Assembly (NCBI GenBank): GCA_030824075.1
Contig: JAVBYJ010000015.1
Location: 1 to 64,000 of the forward strand
DNA length: 64,000 nucleotides
From: Geothrix sp.
GTDB lineage: Bacteria > Acidobacteriota > Holophagae > Holophagales > Holophagaceae
Direction: 5' to 3'
Part shown: piece after piece, positions 62,232 to 64,000 of the stretch
How positions within the stretch are numbered: position 1 is the stretch's first letter
Layout: each line of letters starts with the position of its first letter
Program-made: the position numbers and the translations under genes
Notes under the pieces: generated by a model
Told to the model about the DNA's origin: nothing
Databases searched by the model: none
Seen by the model: only the letters and a program-made list of their open reading frames with translations

Positions 62232-62831
62232 TCAAGCTCCTACCGTTTCCTGAACCAGCCCGCGCCCGGCTTCGAACGCCTCGATGTTCTTTTCGGTGAC
62301 GCGCACGCCTTTCGATTCGAAGCGCTGGGTGATGACCTGACGCCAGACATCATCTGATACGGGCAGGTACCTCGAGGCCATCCCGAGCAGGGCCATGCCG
62401 CCGGCCTGGCGGTGGTTGAGCCGACGGGCCAAATCCTCGGTATCCACCAGGTGGGCGCCCCGGACCGCCTTCAGGGCCGCGTAGACATCATCCAGAGGTG
62501 GGTAGCCCTCCATGTTGATCTGGGGTTCTTCGGACACCACGAGGTGACCGTCCATGCGCAGCATGGCGACGTAGCGCAGAGCCTCCAGGGGCTCGAGGGA
62601 GATGAGCAGGTCGGCGCAGGCCTCGTCGATGATGGGCGAACTGAGGGGCGCTTCCGAGAAGCACACCTGGGCGTGGACGCTGCCGCCCCGCTGGCTCATG
62701 CCGTGAATCTCGGATTGCAGCGCGTGGAGGCCGGTTCGGCGGAGGGCCTCCAGCACGATCTGGGCGAGGGACAGGACACCCTGGCCTCCGACGCCGGACA
62801 GGACGATGCCGTGGATGCGGGCTTCGCTCAT
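62232..62831 (-). CDS. iorB: Indolepyruvate oxidoreductase beta subunit
   Basis: The 199-residue gamma-domain protein has GIVLSGVGGQGVLSLAQIVLE at the start and SEIHGMSQRGGSVHAQVCFSE, the standard IorB signature. It pairs with the TPP-containing IorA to oxidise aryl pyruvates to acyl-CoA and reduced ferredoxin. Its ATG overlaps the iorA stop (ATGA), and the synthetase follows after one base. Confidence 0.93.
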   Translation of the reverse strand: MSEARIHGIVLSGVGGQGVLSLAQIVLEALRRTGLHALQSEIHGMSQRGGSVHAQVCFSEAPLSSPIIDEACADLLISLEPLEALRYVAMLRMDGHLVVSEEPQINMEGYPPLDDVYAALKAVRGAHLVDTEDLARRLNHRQAGGMALLGMASRYLPVSDDVWRQVITQRFESKGVRVTEKNIEAFEAGRGLVQETVGA

Positions 62832-64000
62832 GGGCGGGCCTCCGGGGTGCAGCAGGCCGGCTCCAGGCGGGCCTTTTCGTCGCGATCGTGTTCCTTGAGG
62901 ACGCCCCGGCGGAGGGACTGGATGCATTCCCGCCGGAAGACCACCACCGAGGGGCCGGGATGCTGGAGAGCGGCTTCCATGGCCTTCACGTTGGCATCGT
63001 GCTGCTTGGGCAGGGGCGTCAGCACCTGCAGTTGAGCCTCGGGGATGCCCATGCCGAGCACCATGCGCTCCACCTGGTCCAGGGCCTGGCTGGGCTGCTG
63101 GCCCGTCATACCCACCACGCGGTTGTCGAGGATCATGATGGTGACGTTCACGCCTGAATCGGCGGCCGTCAGCAGGGCGGGCAGGCCGCTGTGGCCAAAG
63201 GTCGAGTCGCCGATGACGGCGACGGAAGGCGTCTGGCCCGCCATGGCCGCACCCACCGCCATGCTGATGCTGGCGCCCATCTCGACCACGGCATGGATGG
63301 CACCCATGGGCTCCTGGGCCGCCAGCGTGTAGCAGCCGATGTCGCCGAAGACGCGGGCATCCGGCACCCCCAGGTTCACCAGGGCCTCCTGCATGGCCTC
63401 GTAAGCATCGACATGGCCGCAGCCATCGCAAAAGCGCGGCGCCCGGATGGGCAGGTCGAGGGTGATGGCGTCTTTGCCCTCGGCAGCCGTCAGGCCGAGA
63501 GCCGTCTTCAGCTGGCGCGGGGTCAATTCACCGGTGCGTGGCACCGAGCCGTCCAGTCGCCCGTGGACCTTCGCGGTTCCCCGAAGGCCGAGGCGCTCCT
63601 CCAGCACCGGGTAGTCCTCTTCGAAGACGAAGACGTCATCCACCAGGGCGAGGAAGGCCGTTTCGAGCTGCGGATCCACCGGGTAGGCGGCCACTTCCAG
63701 ACGGGGCAGGGCGGCCAGCGCGGGGTGTTCCTGGGCGAGCTGGTCAAAGTAGGCCCGGCCCATGCCCGACACGGCCACGCCTCGGCGTCCGGCGCCAGGC
63801 TGGAGGCGGTTCAGGGGTGACAGGTCCTGGATCATCCGGGGCTGTTTGGCCAGGAGATCTACATAGCGGCGCCGGGCATTGGCGGGGATCAATACCCAGT
63901 CCTGCACCGTGGCTTTCGGGGCGACGCCAAGGCCCGTGGGGGCCAGGGGTTCCCGCCGGAACAGCGCGGCGCGGCAATGGGCTAGGCGGGTCACCAGGCG
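62828..64000 (-). CDS. iorA: Indolepyruvate oxidoreductase alpha subunit, truncated by the window edge
   Basis: About 390 residues of the C-terminal two thirds are visible; the 5' end lies beyond the right edge. The TPP domain has FCDGCGHVDAYEAMQEAL, GDIGCYTLAAQEPMGAIH and GDSTFGHSGLPALL followed by LDNRVVGMTGQQPS. It lacks the two C-terminal ferredoxin clusters of archaeal IorA: after VVVFRRECIQSLRRG the protein ends within 26 residues with no CxxCxxCxxxC. So a separate ferredoxin is needed. This may mark a bacterial subclade. Confidence 0.88.
   Translation of the reverse strand, partial: RLVTRLAHCRAALFRREPLAPTGLGVAPKATVQDWVLIPANARRRYVDLLAKQPRMIQDLSPLNRLQPGAGRRGVAVSGMGRAYFDQLAQEHPALAALPRLEVAAYPVDPQLETAFLALVDDVFVFEEDYPVLEERLGLRGTAKVHGRLDGSVPRTGELTPRQLKTALGLTAAEGKDAITLDLPIRAPRFCDGCGHVDAYEAMQEALVNLGVPDARVFGDIGCYTLAAQEPMGAIHAVVEMGASISMAVGAAMAGQTPSVAVIGDSTFGHSGLPALLTAADSGVNVTIMILDNRVVGMTGQQPSQALDQVERMVLGMGIPEAQLQVLTPLPKQHDANVKAMEAALQHPGPSVVVFRRECIQSLRRGVLKEHDRDEKARLEPACCTPEARP

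Overview
The window is about 64 kb of GC-rich, gene-dense bacterial chromosome. No rRNA, CRISPR array, phage or insertion sequence was seen. Gene content points to a Gram-negative, respiring, probably anaerobic or facultative bacterium: KdsA for lipopolysaccharide, a TonB-type domain, complex I genes, an orphan HybA/HybB-like electron-transfer pair, a sigma-54 activator, a thiamine-pyrophosphate (TPP) oxoreductase for 2-oxoacids paired with an ADP-forming acyl-CoA synthetase, and many two-component and diguanylate cyclase proteins. The mix fits Acidobacteriota of the Holophaga/Geothrix type. That placement is inferred from style and content, not proven.

Layout: 0-6.4 kb holds a frameshifted TonB-domain gene, an endonuclease III fused to a BtuF-like domain, an Mtd1-type folate dehydrogenase, KdsA and an Lrp-EamA cluster. 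6.5-11.4 kb is a sigma-54 island: HybA-like ferredoxin, HybB-like membrane protein and two single-pass microproteins (52 and 56 aa), divergent from a PAS-AAA activator that is followed by a coiled-coil gene with its own sigma-54 promoter. 11.4-17.5 kb has a DUF2339/DUF3999 pair, a REC-GGDEF protein and an NFACT protein. 17.6-21.1 kb is a tightly coupled operon (ACP, dehydratase, ketosynthase, ketosynthase lacking catalytic residues, SPOR protein) resembling a small type II polyketide or aryl-polyene module. 21.3-27.5 kb carries nuoABCD and nuoEF split by a MarR-YceI-CDGSH cassette. 27.5-36.2 kb has a purple-acid-phosphatase-like enzyme, a lone CZB protein in an AT-rich patch, argF, two acyl-CoA carboxylase subunits, a CBS protein, a Tat-exported epimerase and a nucleotide-translocase-like carrier.

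36.3-41.2 kb is the thrABC operon, preceded by a complete-looking threonine attenuator: a 16-codon leader with five Thr codons, and a terminator whose 5' arm can pair instead with the end of the leader. 41.2-47.1 kb holds a phosphodiesterase, a REC-HDOD protein, a GlcD-like oxidase and a hybrid kinase. 47.1-50.5 kb is pyrH, tsf, rpsB, rpsI and rplM with hairpins between them. 50.6-57.4 kb has a PseG-like protein, a pilin-helix membrane protein, a gamma carbonic anhydrase, a YeiH carrier, an aminotransferase, tRNA-Val, an EF-P with Asn at the usual modification site, a tandem repeat copied from the efp 3' end, and a CRP-like regulator. 57.4-64 kb has moeA, an Rrf2 regulator, a YwiC-like protein and an ADP-forming acyl-CoA synthetase downstream of iorB and a truncated iorA.

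The strongest candidates for new biology are the threonine attenuator outside the classical enteric setting, the sigma-54 ferredoxin/NrfD/microprotein island, the Nth-BtuF fusion, the Mtd1-like dehydrogenase and the ketosynthase operon. Most gene families are recognised from motifs and remembered family patterns. No database search was run.
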